Below are positions 9,755 through 20,133 of a stretch of DNA of 64,000 bases, piece after piece; positions within the stretch are counted from its first letter, which is position 1; the number at the start of each line of letters is the position of its first letter. Under the pieces are notes generated by a model. The model did no database searches. It saw only the letters and a program-made list of their open reading frames with translations, and was not told the DNA's origin. The translations under genes were made by a program, and so were the position numbers. The stretch is from Doryteuthis pealeii (taxonomy: Eukaryota; Mollusca; Cephalopoda; Myopsida; Loliginidae): positions 16,616,022 through 16,680,021 of the forward strand of contig CM042145.1 in NCBI GenBank assembly GCA_023376005.1, written 5' to 3'.

Positions 9755-9890
9755 TATGGGAGTAAAATGAGGAAATTAATCCGACAGTATGTGGAGAAAT
9801 GTAAGAACAAACACGGGATGTTACAGTGGATGGAAATTTATTAGTCATGGTGTCGATGTTCAACCAAATTCATGATCTGGACTTGTATCT
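9755..9890 (-). repeat. PLE-type 3' end fragment
   Basis: AATCCGACAGTATGTGGAGA at about 9778 is the inverted form of the TCGGATT end motif. It is followed by AACAAACACGGGATGTTACA, shared with 238-345 and 10835-10940. Confidence 0.5.
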
Positions 9891-10229
9891 TTTCCAGTCT
9901 GCTGGTGATCTTTCTAATGTTAGGATCCAGTTGGAATAGGTTTATTCCCAAACTATCTGCCCGAGCTCTTTCAGCTGGTTCTTCGGTCCTCATCGGGGGT
10001 GGGGAGTATATGATTTGGTGTTAGTTCTTTTTTTAGTTCTTTTATCTATTTTATTTTTAAATTAGAAGAGTCCATTATTTTTAGAGGGTTGAGTGATTAG
10101 TGTATTAATTATTAACGATAGCTAATATATTATGACCGATATTGAATGCTATTTTATTAATGTTATTTTAAAGAAATTTTTATTCATATTGCCTCAAGAA
10201 TTTGTATTATTTTTATAAATGATTTACAC
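9891..10229. other. Unannotated AT-rich sequence
   Basis: No gene or known repeat recognised. Confidence 0.4.
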
Positions 10230-10427
10230 ATACACATACATACATATATATTTGGAGAAAATTTTTAAAGAAAACAAACACAGGATGTCATAAACCATTT
10301 ATGTAGTTAAATAGATGGTCGATGTTTTAAATGTGTTGAGTTTGGAAAAAGTTTTTCCAAACTCAATACATTCAAACATCCACCATCTTTTTAACTACAT
10401 AAATCTTTTTCTCCTTGACTAGTTACT

Positions 10428-10475
10428 AAATAGTCCTGAAGAAGGTTTCTTTATAAACCGAAGAGTTTCTGTAGT
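10428..10475 (+). ncRNA. Hammerhead-like motif, 5' half
   Basis: CTGAAGA (10434-10440) is followed by GGTTT/AAACC stem II, then GAAG in place of GAAA. The motif breaks off where a GC-rich block begins; a second copy of stem II with intact GAAA follows that block at about 10830. Confidence 0.5.
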
Positions 10476-10829
10476 GAGAGAGGAGACCCGCCTCGTGCAA
10501 CACGGTGTGACGGAGAGGGTGGTGGGGGTGAAGACTTGCCATATGCTCGAAGGAAGCGGGCTAGGCTTTGCCTAGCGTGTAGGACTGACCTAGAGTCGAA
10601 CCCGCTTCCTTCAGAATGTGAGAACTGTGGACGATCGGTGAAGTAGGAAAGGGCATAGTGGCCCGGATGTAGGTGGTCGCGCCGAAGACATAGTTTTGGA
10701 TATTGGATTTTTGGAGTGAGATACAGTTGGGAGAGCAGTGAATATATCTGCGCCGTAGTTGCGTTTCCTGTTGGACTGTCGATTGGAGCCTTGAGTCAGA
10801 CTTGACTGTGACCCCCCCCCCACACTGAT
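10476..10829. repeat. GC-rich block with a three-way-junction fold
   Basis: This block is much richer in G and C than its surroundings and lies between two copies of the same hammerhead stem II. At 10549-10612 a perfect 12 bp stem (GAAGGAAGCGGG with CCCGCTTCCTTC) encloses two hairpins, CTAGGC-TTT-GCCTAG and TAGG-ACTGA-CCTA. Read on the minus strand the same region holds a GGTTCGACTC B-box-like string. It could be a SINE or other retroposed RNA; I cannot name it. Confidence 0.55.
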
Positions 10830-10940
10830 TAGAGTTTCTTTATAAACCGAAATGTCCGAACATCGATACTACGACTAATAAATTTCCATCCATTGAAACA
10901 TCCCGTGTTTGTTCTACATTTCTCCACATATTTTATGTAC
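10830..10940 (+). repeat. PLE-type 3' end with hammerhead 3' half
   Basis: AAACC, GAAA, then stem III TGT/ACA with a CCGA loop and an ATC cleavage triplet near 10864. This gives a hammerhead 3' half. Downstream AATAAATTTCCATCC and CCCGTGTTTGTTCTACATTT match 238-345 inverted. Confidence 0.55.
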
Positions 10941-11017
10941 GCTAAAGGCTTTGTAAGCTTTTGAATACATATTGTATGAATTTCGCGTCATTGCAATTAC
11001 TGAACGTTGCAACTTAA

Positions 11018-11829
11018 TCTATACATATATAAAGGGCAGTTGGGTGTATTGTATGTACAGAGGAAACTTAGAAAATAAAACAATTAACTACAAAGTAAAT
11101 ATATATACACATTAAATATCACCAGGGCTTGTTTTTTGAGCAAAAATAATGAAGATTTGATTTATATTCGTGAAGATAATTAAAAAATAAAATTTAAATG
11201 ATAACAGCCAGGATTTTTTTTTTCATTTAATATTTTAGATAGTAGACATTAACATTTCTTTTCAGAGTAGCTGGATCAATGCAAGATCTTGTAGCAAGCT
11301 GGGTGTTGTATATATTTTATGTAGGTTTACACAACTTACTAACTTTTAAACAAAACTCAACACAATGAAAGAAATCAACGGAGTCGTATTAAAATAACAA
11401 TCTGTATTTAAATAGAATTACAGACATGTATAATAGCATACTGGGCATAGTCCTTTCTTTTATATTGTGGTATTAATAGTTCATATTTTATCTTGTTTTT
11501 CTTTGCTGATACTGGAGCTGATTTGTTGCGTGACCACTCGTCTTGTCATTCTCTGAACTACTGAAAAATTCCCGCTTTTCCTTTCTGGCGCTTGATTTTG
11601 AATTCAGCGTTTGTTGTTTTCCGTTACTGCATTTTTGGGATTCTTACTCCCCCTTTTTAATATAATCGGCAACTGCCATTTTATTAACCATTACAATCTA
11701 TTTTCTTACATAGGGATTTAAATGGGGCATCCCACGAGGATTCAACTCACGGTTCAGTAATAATGGATCTGCGGGACTAACTTACAAAAAATGCCCCTCT
11801 ACTATGTGACGCCGGGTAGCCACTGCTAG
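11018..11829 (+). mobile_element. Non-autonomous Helitron, family III (long)
   Basis: It starts TCTATACATATATAAAGG after an A (11017) and ends CTAG before a T (11830), the Helitron A^T insertion rule. Just inside the 3' end is a hairpin-forming CTAC..GGTAG segment. The 324 bp element at 38557-38880 shares the 5' end, the GTAAATATATATACACATT segment and the GCGGGACTAACTT / GCGCGACTAACTT segment. No Rep/helicase ORF is present. Confidence 0.8.
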
Positions 11830-11937
11830 TGATAAATAAAAATGAAAGTAGTGCTGTTTTACATTTATTTTGAATGGAGCGGTCGCATCACTGATTTTGG
11901 CGGGATTTTTAATTAAAAATTCCCTGGCCATTAATGG

Positions 11938-12462
11938 TGAATGTAAGTTTAGTTAAGTAAATAAAAGTTTAAAGAAATAATATGGTGTTGTCTGAGTAGT
12001 TTCTATTCATCCTAAGAGTCGCTATGGCGTAATAGCTAACGTGCTATACTATGATATCGTAGTACGGAAGTTCAAACCCCAGTCACACTGTTACATTCAC
12101 TTTCGGACTAATATCGTTGGGAAAGGTATGAAACCCCAGATTTAGGATAAATAGTACTACTACTATTTTCCTTGAGGGTAACTGTATGTGTTACATAATC
12201 TATGCATAGATTATTGTCAACCCCCTGTATTTCTGAAGGGATGGTCCCTTTTCATATCACGAGCGGGACTTTCCGTGGAATATTACAGAAAGCCCGCGAA
12301 ATACGTGTAGTCACGTGGGACCGAGTTAACCCTCAGTTCCAGGCAGAAAGCATGTCTTGCCTTAGCTGGGGCCCACTTGCACACACGTGCTGTGTTTAGT
12401 TAAAGGAAGAAGTTTAGTTAAGTAAATAAAAGCTTAAAGAAATAATATGGTGTTGTTGGTTG
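11938..12462. repeat. Direct repeat flanking inserted SINE and LTR-like sequence
   Basis: A ~45 bp segment (TTAGTTAAGTAAATAAAAG, AATAATATGGTGTTGT) occurs at 11945-11990 and 12415-12458. Between them are a tRNA-like SINE (12003-12130) and a segment at 12189-12400 that begins TGTTACATAATC, the same start as the solo LTR at 5070. Confidence 0.6.
12003..12130 (+). repeat. tRNA-derived SINE family III
   Basis: GTCGCTATGGCGTAATAGCT (A-box region) and GGAAGTTCAAACCCCAG (B-box region) lie at tRNA spacing. The tail CTAATATCGTTGGGAAAGGT resembles the family II tail at 37563-37590, suggesting a shared SINE tail with a different head. Confidence 0.65.
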
Positions 12463-12593
12463 ATGCATGTCTTGGCAAAAAAGACTGACCAAGAAGAAGG
12501 AATGAACCAAAGATGAACAACCAACAGGAACCTAGAAATAGAAGTCAATATGGAGAGAAGTGCAGCCTATCCGCGAGTATATATGACATGTCT

Positions 12594-12690
12594 TCTCAAT
12601 ATACAATTGTTGGGTGTAATGAATTTGATTCACACTGGGTACCCAAATATTATGACCTTGTACCAGACTAAGTTAACCATGGTCCATAAG
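12594..12690 (+). repeat. Third copy of the 8.1 kb repeat
   Basis: Contains TCTTCTCAATATACAATTGT and ACCTTGTACCAGACTAAGTT, as at 8090-8195. Confidence 0.75.
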
Positions 12691-13269
12691 GACACTTAAG
12701 AGGTGTAATGGTTAACAAGCTAGTTTAGCACATTAGTTTTTGAGTTGTGAGTTTAAGCATTGCAAGAGGCTCCATAGTCTTGACCTTGTGCCAAACCTAC
12801 AGTGAGCTTAGTAAATAACCATTTGATTCATTTGATATAAAGAACAATTCCAAGTTTATGTGTTAAAAAAAGAAAAAAACAGATTTCTGTTACACAAAAC
12901 AGTATATTTTTTTTTTGTTTTGAATTATTTTTCAATGAATGTTTTCTATTTTTTATATAGTTTCACACCATAATATAAGCTATGGTTATTTTCTATGGCA
13001 GGCCATAAGTGTAACTTTTAGCACATAACAGCAGCAACAGTCGACAGTTCTGTGAAAGTAAGTTCTTGTTCTCCTTTCAGGTACAAATTTTGGATGTAAA
13101 CAGTTCCTGTAAAAATAAAAGACAACCATTTTTACCTCAAAAATCATTTTCAATATTGTTTTCATAGAGACTATCATAATGGAATCTCATTATTTTTAGT
13201 TATATATTTTTATGATAGATCTTTATAAATTTTATATAGTAGAAAATTTGCATTCCGAACATCAAAAGT
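12691..13269. other. AT-rich sequence
   Basis: A weak tRNA-like string occurs near 12702-12780; otherwise nothing is recognised. The minus ORF at 12986-13177 has no recognisable domain. Confidence 0.4.
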
Positions 13270-13318
13270 GAATTGTGGTTTCTAGCCGAACGCTCTACCG
13301 ACTGAGCTAACCCGATGC
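13270..13318 (-). repeat. SINE family I head fragment
   Basis: TTGTGGTTTCTAGCCGAACG and CTACCGACTGAGCTAAC match the head of the copy at 916-1180. It abuts a (TA)n tract. Confidence 0.75.
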
Positions 13319-13329
13319 CAAATCTGGTT

Positions 13330-13366
<37 letters not shown>

Positions 13367-13375
13367 GTGTGTGTG

Positions 13376-14525
13376 TAAAATGAAACTGGAAGTGAATCCG
13401 ACGGTATGTTGAAAAAATAAATAAAGGAAAGAAAGTATAGAATGGATAAAATAGGATATTTTAATCAATTTTACTTACACATGTTTCGGTCAGGAGTTTA
13501 TACATGTATACATTATTCAAACTATTATTATTTTTAAATAACCAAATGAAATGAAATAACAATAATAGAAAAAATGTAGAAATGTTCCGCACACAAAGAA
13601 AATTCGACTTTCATCAGAGTAAATCCTTATTTGAAATGAAATTCGTTGGAAACAGCGGAGAATTTTTGAAATGTTCGAAAAAGAACTTTTTTAAAAATTC
13701 ACGTTCAGACGCGATCGAGAAAGATGGTTTGTGATGTCATATTGCATGCGAATGAATTTTGATGCGGAGAGAAGTTTTGTGGGATTCTAAATTTTCAAAG
13801 CATGAGGGATTTTATTTATTTATTTATTCATTTTTTTATAGATAGAAAATATACGTATGTGTGATTTGTTGGTGGTTAATTTATTGATTGTTATTAAAGT
13901 CATTATAGTGATTTTCTAAATAAAATTGTTGTTTTAGTCAAATCAAAATGAGTATTTAAATATGTTAGAGAACATAAAACAAATTTGCTATTTCATATTA
14001 ATAGGAGGAGTGTAAAAACAATATTATGCAAGGATGAAGTCGATGATAACAACGGTGGCAAGAGAAATAAAGGAAATAGAACAATGTAATTTACTATAGA
14101 TAGGGGAAATATTTTGAGTATTAGAGAAAAGGGAAAATAGGAAGCGTATAAGGAAAGAAATTTAAGATTTTTTTAAATTAGGAAAATGATTTGGAAATTT
14201 TAGTGTAAATATTATGAAATTTAGTGATGTATATTGAAGTTTTTTAATATAATTCTAGCAAGGAATGGTGATATTTTATAAAAACCAGGTCTCTGTGTTA
14301 AAGTATTGAAAATCGAAATGGCCGAGGATTCTACGATACAACGTGCATTTCGATTGTGGATATAAGCGATCATTGAAGATTTCTGCAAAATAAAATTGTG
14401 ATTTGTTAATAAATTGTGTGTTATTAACGAATTGGATGTATTTCCAAATTTTAGGTCTTTAGAGTGTTCATACAATAGTTTTTTTTAAATTTCTGGCAGT
14501 TTCATCGATATAGACCTTATCGAAT
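13376..14525 (-). pseudogene. Penelope-like element 3' region: GIY-YIG endonuclease C-terminus and 3' UTR
   Basis: On the minus strand, codons from about 14524 to 14221 encode a GIY-YIG endonuclease end: ETARNLKK with its arginine, YEHSKDLKFGNTSNSLITHN, then ARCIVESSAISIFNT with the conserved glutamate and asparagine, and RPGFYKISPFLARI. One internal stop breaks the upstream join, so it is a remnant. GIY-YIG endonuclease fused to a TERT-like RT defines Penelope-like retroelements; the RT is absent here. The 3' UTR runs to 13376. It ends in a GTCGGATTCACTTCC motif next to (TA)n and contains a shrunken hammerhead-like CTGA..CCGAAACATGTG string near 13463-13485. Confidence 0.8.
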
Positions 14526-14606
14526 ATATATATATATATATATATTCAAACAAATTTGATTAAAAATAATGAAATCGTTGTTTTCAATTTTTTTAAATTT
14601 TCTTTC

Positions 14607-14656
<50 letters not shown>
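14525..14656. repeat. (TA)n microsatellites
   Basis: Two TA tracts (about 14525-14546 and 14612-14655) around an AT-rich spacer. Confidence 0.9.
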
Positions 14657-14657
<1 letters not shown>

Positions 14658-14900
14658 GGCCTGTTTTATCTCAGTCTGTAGAGCGTCTGACTACGAACCA
14701 CAAGGTATCAAGTTTGATACCAGCCCTCAATAACTCAGAGTATTGAGTAGCACAGGGATCTGTGTGGTAAAGTGAGGAGCTGATGGTAGGTGTGGCACTC
14801 CACTCCAGACCCCAAAAGAATCTCCTTAATCTAGTACTAGTAAAAATAGGATAGACTCCTTCACTGTCTGGCTGATACCGAGTTTAGGCTGCCCCAATGG
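14657..14900 (+). repeat. tRNA-derived SINE family I
   Basis: The head TTTTATCTCAGTCTGTAGAG and B-box-like AGTTTGATACCAG are followed by the family body (GTAAAGTGAGGAGCTGATGG) and the 3' end GCTGATACCGAGTTTAGGCT. This is a diverged full-length copy. Confidence 0.8.
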
Positions 14901-15004
14901 CTACTTTATATATATATTTTATGTATGTATATTATTTGTTTAACTTCATGTGTATTAATATATTGGTAAAAATGTTTATTAACTTCATGTACATTAATAA
15001 ATTG

Positions 15005-15310
15005 GTTGAATTCCTCTTCCTGACACTTTTCCTCCTACCCTATTGCCTTTATTTTCTTCTCCCTCTTTCTTTATATTCAACCTCTCACTTTCTCACTTTC
15101 ACTCTTATTTCCTCTTCTCTTTCAATTCTATTCCTCTCCCTGCCACTTTCCTCCCACCCTATTGCTTTTATTATCTTCTCCTTTTACTTCTAACTATTTC
15201 TCCATAATCATTCTCTCTTTTTACTTTTCCTTCTTTTTTTTCTCTCTCTCCTCCTACTTTCCCTTCTCTTTCTTCTTTGTACTCTTTCTTTTTTATTTTG
15301 TTCACCGCCC
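15005..15310. repeat. Pyrimidine-rich tract
   Basis: About 300 bp almost entirely C and T on the plus strand, with a partly repeated TTCCTCCxACCCTATTGC segment. The ORFs here reflect composition. Confidence 0.7.
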
Positions 15311-15758
15311 CCAACTATCATATACTTCTTCTCCCCTTCCCACTTATCTGCATCCTCAGGGAATGCCTACTAGTTACCTAACAGAATAAAGATTGTATTC
15401 CCTCAAGAGTCTTTAATTTCTTTCCCTTGTCTCATATCAAGGTGAGCACATACCTTTAAAGCCGCACTGTGAATTCACCTGATTCAGCTTAAAGAGATTT
15501 TACACCTGCTGCCTTTGTGAGCAAATCTCACATCAATAGATTTTAACGTCTTTATATCAGATCGTCATCCTATTTTTGTCATTTGCTCTTCAGCCCTTGA
15601 AAAAAGCCGACAAAGGGGAATAACAGTGGTAACCTTCATCTGTTATTTGAGTACAATTAAGTCAAGATTTATATCAGAGGTCTGAAACTCAAGGACACAA
15701 AAGGGCTATTATGTTCTGAGGAAGAGGTGGAACGAACTAAAACGCGGAGTGGGGAGGG
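15311..15758. other. Unannotated sequence
   Basis: No gene or repeat recognised; slightly less AT-rich than average. Confidence 0.4.
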
Positions 15759-16434
15759 CATCTGCAATCTATACCAGTTACAGTGCTAAAGGGGCCAGTT
15801 TAGCTCAGTCGGTAGAGCATCTATCTTGGAACCACAAGGTTCTAGGTTCAATACCGGTGTTTGCCAACTCAGCACATAAGTAGCACAGGTTTGGTAATCT
15901 GACAATAGGTATGGCATCTCCACCTCAGACGCAAAAACAATCTCCCTGGTCTAGTGCTATCTGCAATTTATACCAGTTACAGAGCTAAAGGGGCCAGTTT
16001 AGCTCAGTCGGTAGAGCATCTATCTTGGAACCACAAGGTTCTAGGTTCAATACCGGTGTTTGCCAACTCAGCACATAAGTAGCACAGGTTTGGTAATCTG
16101 ACAATAGGTATGGCATCTCCACCTCAGACGCAAAAACAATCTCCCTGGTCTAGTGCTATCTGCAATTTATACCAGTTACAGAGCTAAAGGGGCCAGTTTA
16201 GCTCAGTCGGTAGAGCATCTATCTTGGAACCACAAGGTTCTAGGTTCAATACCGGTGTTTGCCAACTCAGCACATAAGTAGCACAGGTTTGGTAATCTGA
16301 CAATAGGTATGGCATCTCCACCTCAGACGCAAAAACAATCTCCCTGGTCTAGTGCTATCTGCAATTTATACCAGTTACAGAGCTAAAGGGGCCAGTTTAG
16401 CTCAGTTGGTTGAGCATCCATCTTAGAACCACAA
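15759..16434 (+). repeat. SINE family I tandem array, exact 199 bp period
   Basis: GGGGCCAGTTTAGCTCAG starts at 15791, 15990, 16189 and 16388, exactly 199 bp apart. Three full units, all but identical, and one partial unit are present. Each has a tRNA-like head (TAGCTCAGTCGGTAGAGC and GGTTCTAGGTTCAATACCGG), a shortened body, and a linker ATCTGCAATTTATACCAGTT that is also found upstream of the first head. This is a tandem amplification of one truncated SINE plus flank, not independent insertions. Confidence 0.92.
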
Positions 16435-16439
16435 TATAA

Positions 16440-17045
16440 ATGGAGGGGTGTTATATTTAAAGGAATTTGATTTATTATCCTCTGTACATGATTCATTACT
16501 GTTTATATAGATTTTTAAAAAACTTATACTGAAAAGTATCGCTAATGTGAATGATACAATAAAAGTTCCGCCCTGTTGGCTGGGGCGTTAGAATGCACCG
16601 ACTGCACCTCTGCAGAGGGGTAAGACTTCCCCAAATGAGGCCACCTGTTGGCTGTGTGTGGCGACCCGTGATGCTTAAGGACTGAGTCTTGGTGGATGAG
16701 CAGTCCATGACCTGCAACAATCCACTTAGACCTTTACTTAGGCTAGACGAGAGGTCGGAGAGGCCCCTTTGATCAATCAGCTGGTCACATCAAGCCCTAG
16801 CACCTATATGATTTTCCCAACCCTATTGCCCTTATGGCAAGCTCCAACTGTTTTTATCATATGGGTGATAGAAGGTGGTAGCTGAGTGTCTTCATGTCCT
16901 GGGAATGACGTTAAACTCTATCTGATGGTGAGGTTCCAGTTTTGGAGGTTTGGGGAATGTGGAGCACTCCCTCATCACCATTGCTCCCTGGTTCACTCTG
17001 ACCTGGAGTGGTCGTACCTGTTAGGGTCATATCTATGGTTTAAAT
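16440..17045 (+). repeat. Dispersed repeat family R
   Basis: Shared with 21830-22325 (inverted), 22870-23125 and 29390-29770. Diagnostic segments are GACTGCACCTCTGCAGAGGG, CCTTACTTAGGCTAGACGAG, CACCTATATGATTTTCCCAA and CCTGTTAGGGTC at the end. No coding potential seen; class unknown. Confidence 0.8.
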
Positions 17046-17102
17046 AGAAAAATGTATTCATTAAAAAAATTGTGTATCCATTAAGAATGTCTTTATTTCA
17101 AA

Positions 17103-17192
17103 ACTTGGACCATACGACCTTTAAATGAAAAACATGTCCTTTCTTAATCGAGATCAAAAAGGGGAGCCTAAAGGTAATATAGTCCCAAAACT
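17103..17192. repeat. MITE family T1 half copy
   Basis: Carries the TGAAAAACATGTCCTTTCTT, GAGATCAAAAAGGGG and TAAAGGTAATATAGTCCC segments of the right arm, joined directly to a GGACCATACGACCTTTA left end. The core has been deleted. Confidence 0.75.
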
Positions 17193-17459
17193 TTATCGGT
17201 ATTAAATGACCCACTGAGGTTGATATACCGTAAAACAAAACAAACCAAACCAAACGATAAAAGTTATAAATCTAAATCTTTATTCTGAACGTGAGTCCTG
17301 TGCTCTTTTGATGTGGTTAAAGACTGATTCAAAAATACCACACATTATTATCAGTTAATTTGCCAAAATGAAATTATTTTATTTCTAATAAAAAAAAAAT
17401 CATTGGTTAAATCAGTCACATAGCAATTTCAAATACACAATTTAGTTTTTACCTACACA
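17193..17459. other. AT-rich spacer with short dispersed repeat
   Basis: The ATTAAATGACCCACTGAGGT / TTGATATACCGTAAAACAAA segment at 17200-17265 recurs at about 19846, 21545 (inverted), 24335, 29850 and 46945. It may be the end of an unidentified transposon. Confidence 0.5.
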
Positions 17460-17687
17460 TTTATACACACACACATACACACTTATACACACACACATAC
17501 ACATTTATACACACACACATACACATTTATACACACACACATATACCAAGTGTTGCATTTATACACACACACATATATACCAAGTGTTGCATGATATAAG
17601 ATATACAGATATATATACATATATATATAAGATATACAGATATATATAAGATATATATTATATAAGATATACAGATATATATACATA
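17460..17687. repeat. CA/TA/AGATATACAGAT simple-repeat block
   Basis: Successive CACACATACA and ATATACAGATATATA motifs. ORFs of Y/I/C-rich peptides here are simple-repeat translations. Confidence 0.9.
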
Positions 17688-18315
17688 TCTTATTATAATG
17701 GAGATTGTGTGCTTTTCTCTCTGTAACCGAAACTATATTACTACTCATATCACTATTACCTTAGTTATTGACATCACATTTTCCATGATTGTATTTTTAT
17801 TTAAACCTCAATTATTAATAAAATTGTTGTACATTATTAATACTGTTAACCATGTCTACATACTGACAACATGCAATTATATTTATATATAAAACAAAAT
17901 AGTGGTTTACAGTGTGAACGGAAAGGCTAATTTGCATATTGATATTAAAAATGTGATTTTACTAAATATGTGCTTAGTATTATTGATTTCTAACTGTTTG
18001 GTTTTATTTTAATGAATATAATAAAAAATCTCTTCAATGAATCTTAAATGAAATCCATTAACAAGAAAAATAACTGTCATTTTATTCTTTACTTCCTCTT
18101 TTAACTAAATACTTAAATTAGAAAAAATAACAATGAAAGACGAGAGTGATGGAAGAGTAAGTTTCAGTTGTTCTATTTTTTTTATTATACCCCCTTCTGT
18201 TTCAAATCTTTTTATCTGCATTCTTATTTAGTTTCATTAGCCTTTCTAATTTAATATAATATTTTATTACATTAAACTTAAATACTTGCACCCGGAGGGT
18301 GCATATATTTGCTAG
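17688..18315 (+). mobile_element. Non-autonomous Helitron family I, copy 1
   Basis: It begins TCTTATTATAATGGAGATTG after A (17687) and ends CTAG before T (18316), as Helitrons insert. A perfect 6 bp stem, GCACCC-GGA-GGGTGC (18288-18302), lies 9 bases from the 3' CTAG, the classical Helitron 3' hairpin. The 628 bp body has no helicase ORF. Copies 2-5 are at 20630, 23798, 35497 and 61212. Confidence 0.92.
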
Positions 18316-18480
18316 TATATATAAGATATACAGATATATATACATATATATATAAGATGTTGCATGATATAAGATATACAGATATATATACATATATATA
18401 TAAGATGTTGCATGATATAAGATATACAGATATATATACATATATATATAAGATATACACACACACATATATACCAAGTG
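18316..18480. repeat. ~48 bp tandem repeat
   Basis: Three units of ATATACAGATATATATACAT plus AAGATGTTGCATGATATA. The same unit ends the simple-repeat block just before the Helitron (17580-17687), so the Helitron split or duplicated the array. Confidence 0.85.
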
Positions 18481-18699
18481 TTGCATGATGATGTGTATGT
18501 TTGTGTTGGGTGGCAATTCCTAATTGTTTTGTCTAGAGTTACAACCAAAGCAGGAAATGGTGAGATATCTGATTTCAAACAAAAACAAACGTCTAATTCT
18601 GTTGGAACATAAGAAAGGGGAGGGCGATATTTATTCACCACCCTCGGAGGGAAAATTTAACACAAGGTCAGATTTAATGTGAGATCTCAAATGCATAAA
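18481..18699. other. Spacer
   Basis: Nothing recognised. Confidence 0.4.
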
Positions 18700-18958
18700 T
18701 AAAACAAGTAAAATCGTCGGGGTGGCCTAAAATCGGTATCAGCCAGATAGCGAGGGAGTCTGTCCCCTTTTCACTAGTGCTAGACCTAGGAGATAGTTTT
18801 ACGCGTCTGAAGTAGAGCGCCACACCTACAATCAGCTTCTCGCTTTACTGCACAAATCCCTGTGCTACTCTTATGCTGAGTTGGCGAGGGTCAGTATCGA
18901 ATCCAGAACCTTGTGGTTCCTTGTTGGAATGCTCTACCGACTGAGCTAAACTCGCCTT
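18700..18958 (-). repeat. tRNA-derived SINE family I
   Basis: On the minus strand the head TTTAGCTCAGTCGGTAGAGC is followed by a slightly altered B box and the family body. The 3' end TCGGGGTGGCC..CGGTATCAGCC lies at the left, in the same arrangement as 916-1180. Confidence 0.85.
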
Positions 18959-18969
18959 ATAGTTTAATT

Positions 18970-19220
18970 GGACCATATGACCTTTAGGCACCCCTTTTAC
19001 GATCTCGATTCATAAGGACATGTTTTTCATTTACACCGTCAAAATCCGGTTGCTTGTTAGGGGTTAGGGTTAGGGGTTAGGGTTAGGGGTTAGTTTTATA
19101 ATTTAAAAAAAAACTCTAAAAATCGTCTGTTAACAAACAACCGGATTTTGAAGGTGTAAATGAAAAACATGTCCTCATGAATCGAGATCGCAAAAGGGGT
19201 GCCTAAAGGTCATATGGTCC
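18970..19220. mobile_element. MITE family T1 with telomere-like core, 8 bp TSD
   Basis: Inverted arms of about 95 bp (GGACCATATGACCTTTAGGC at the left, its complement ending CATATGGTCC at the right) enclose repeated GGGGTTAGGGTTA. It is flanked by a perfect 8 bp duplication, GTTTAATT, at 18962-18969 and 19221-19228. No coding capacity. The 8 bp TSD suggests a hAT-like or similar transposase in trans. Confidence 0.92.
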
Positions 19221-19274
19221 GTTTAATTCCCTCAGCCTTCCTTCTGTCGTGTCCCAGAATATCTCCTGACTAGA

Positions 19275-19276
<2 letters not shown>

Positions 19277-19305
<29 letters not shown>

Positions 19306-19308
19306 TTA
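19277..19308. repeat. (TGAT)n microsatellite
   Basis: About eight TGAT units. Confidence 0.9.
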
Positions 19309-19727
19309 ACAGCATGCCCACCCATCAAGGGTTATTTTATGACTAGAGGTTAGAGAATTGCATTCATTGTAGGTTTCTATTTATGTCACACAGAGTTCTA
19401 TCAAATATAAATTTTGAAACAGATATACAACAGGTACTACTACTCTAGCTCAGATTGGACTCAGAAGTAATGGCAATGAAGGGGTACTCCACACACTTAC
19501 AGTCAAGTCACAGTAAAAGTACGGGTTCCTGTTAAACAGCTAAACTAAGGAGACAGTTAACAACCAACGCTAACAACACAAACACCAATAAACGGATTCA
19601 GGATATTTATTTCAAAGGACATGCAGCATATAAAATGCATGGGAACACGAAAAGGGTTTCTTAAAAGAGAAGAGTTCTCTTAAAGAAAGATAACTCAAGT
19701 TATCTTTCTTTGTTTCATGACATCAAC
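19309..19727. other. Spacer with a fragment of repeat R
   Basis: Around 19430-19540 there are weak matches to repeat R (CAGGTACTACTACTCTAGCT, GGCAATGAAGGGGTACTCCA). Confidence 0.5.
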
Positions 19728-19822
19728 AGTTCCTGCTAGATTACCAAAGTCAAGCAGTGATGAGCCTGTTCAATACTTAGATTGGTGAACATTTAAGCAA
19801 CAGCATGTACTGTAAGCAATCC
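19728..19822 (+). repeat. 5S rRNA-derived SINE fragment
   Basis: GATTACCAAAGTCAAGCAGT, GAGCCTGTTCAATACTTAGA, TTGGTGAAC and a TACTGTAAGC end follow the 5S rRNA order but are too diverged to be a 5S gene. Confidence 0.7.
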
Positions 19823-19886
19823 CATATCAAAATTACTTGATTTAGCATTAAATGACCCAAAAAGGGTTGATATGCCATAAAAAAAC

Positions 19887-20125
19887 GGACCATATTACCT
19901 TTAGGCACCCCTTTTTGATCTCGATTAAGAAAGGACATGTTTTTCATTTACACCGTCAATATCTGGTTGTTTGTTAGGGGTTAGGGTTAAGGTTAGGGGT
20001 TAGTTTTATAATTTTAAAAATATCTAAAAATCGTCTGTTAAAACAACCGGATATTCACGGTGTAAATGAAAAACATGTCCTTTCTTAATTGAGATCAAAA
20101 AGGGGTCCCTAAATGTCATATGGCC
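19887..20125. mobile_element. MITE family T1, copy 2, 8 bp TSD
   Basis: Same arms and GGGGTTAGGGTTAAGGTTAG core as 18970-19220. Flanks are AAAAAAAC at 19879-19886 and 20126-20133, a perfect 8 bp duplication. Arms end GGACCATA and TATGGCC. Confidence 0.9.
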
Positions 20126-20133
20126 AAAAAAAC

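Noticed and set aside
15791..16434. A cluster of functional tRNA genes
   Set aside because: Heads have SINE-type mismatches in the acceptor and anticodon arms, are followed by the SINE body, and the 199 bp units are tandem duplicates.
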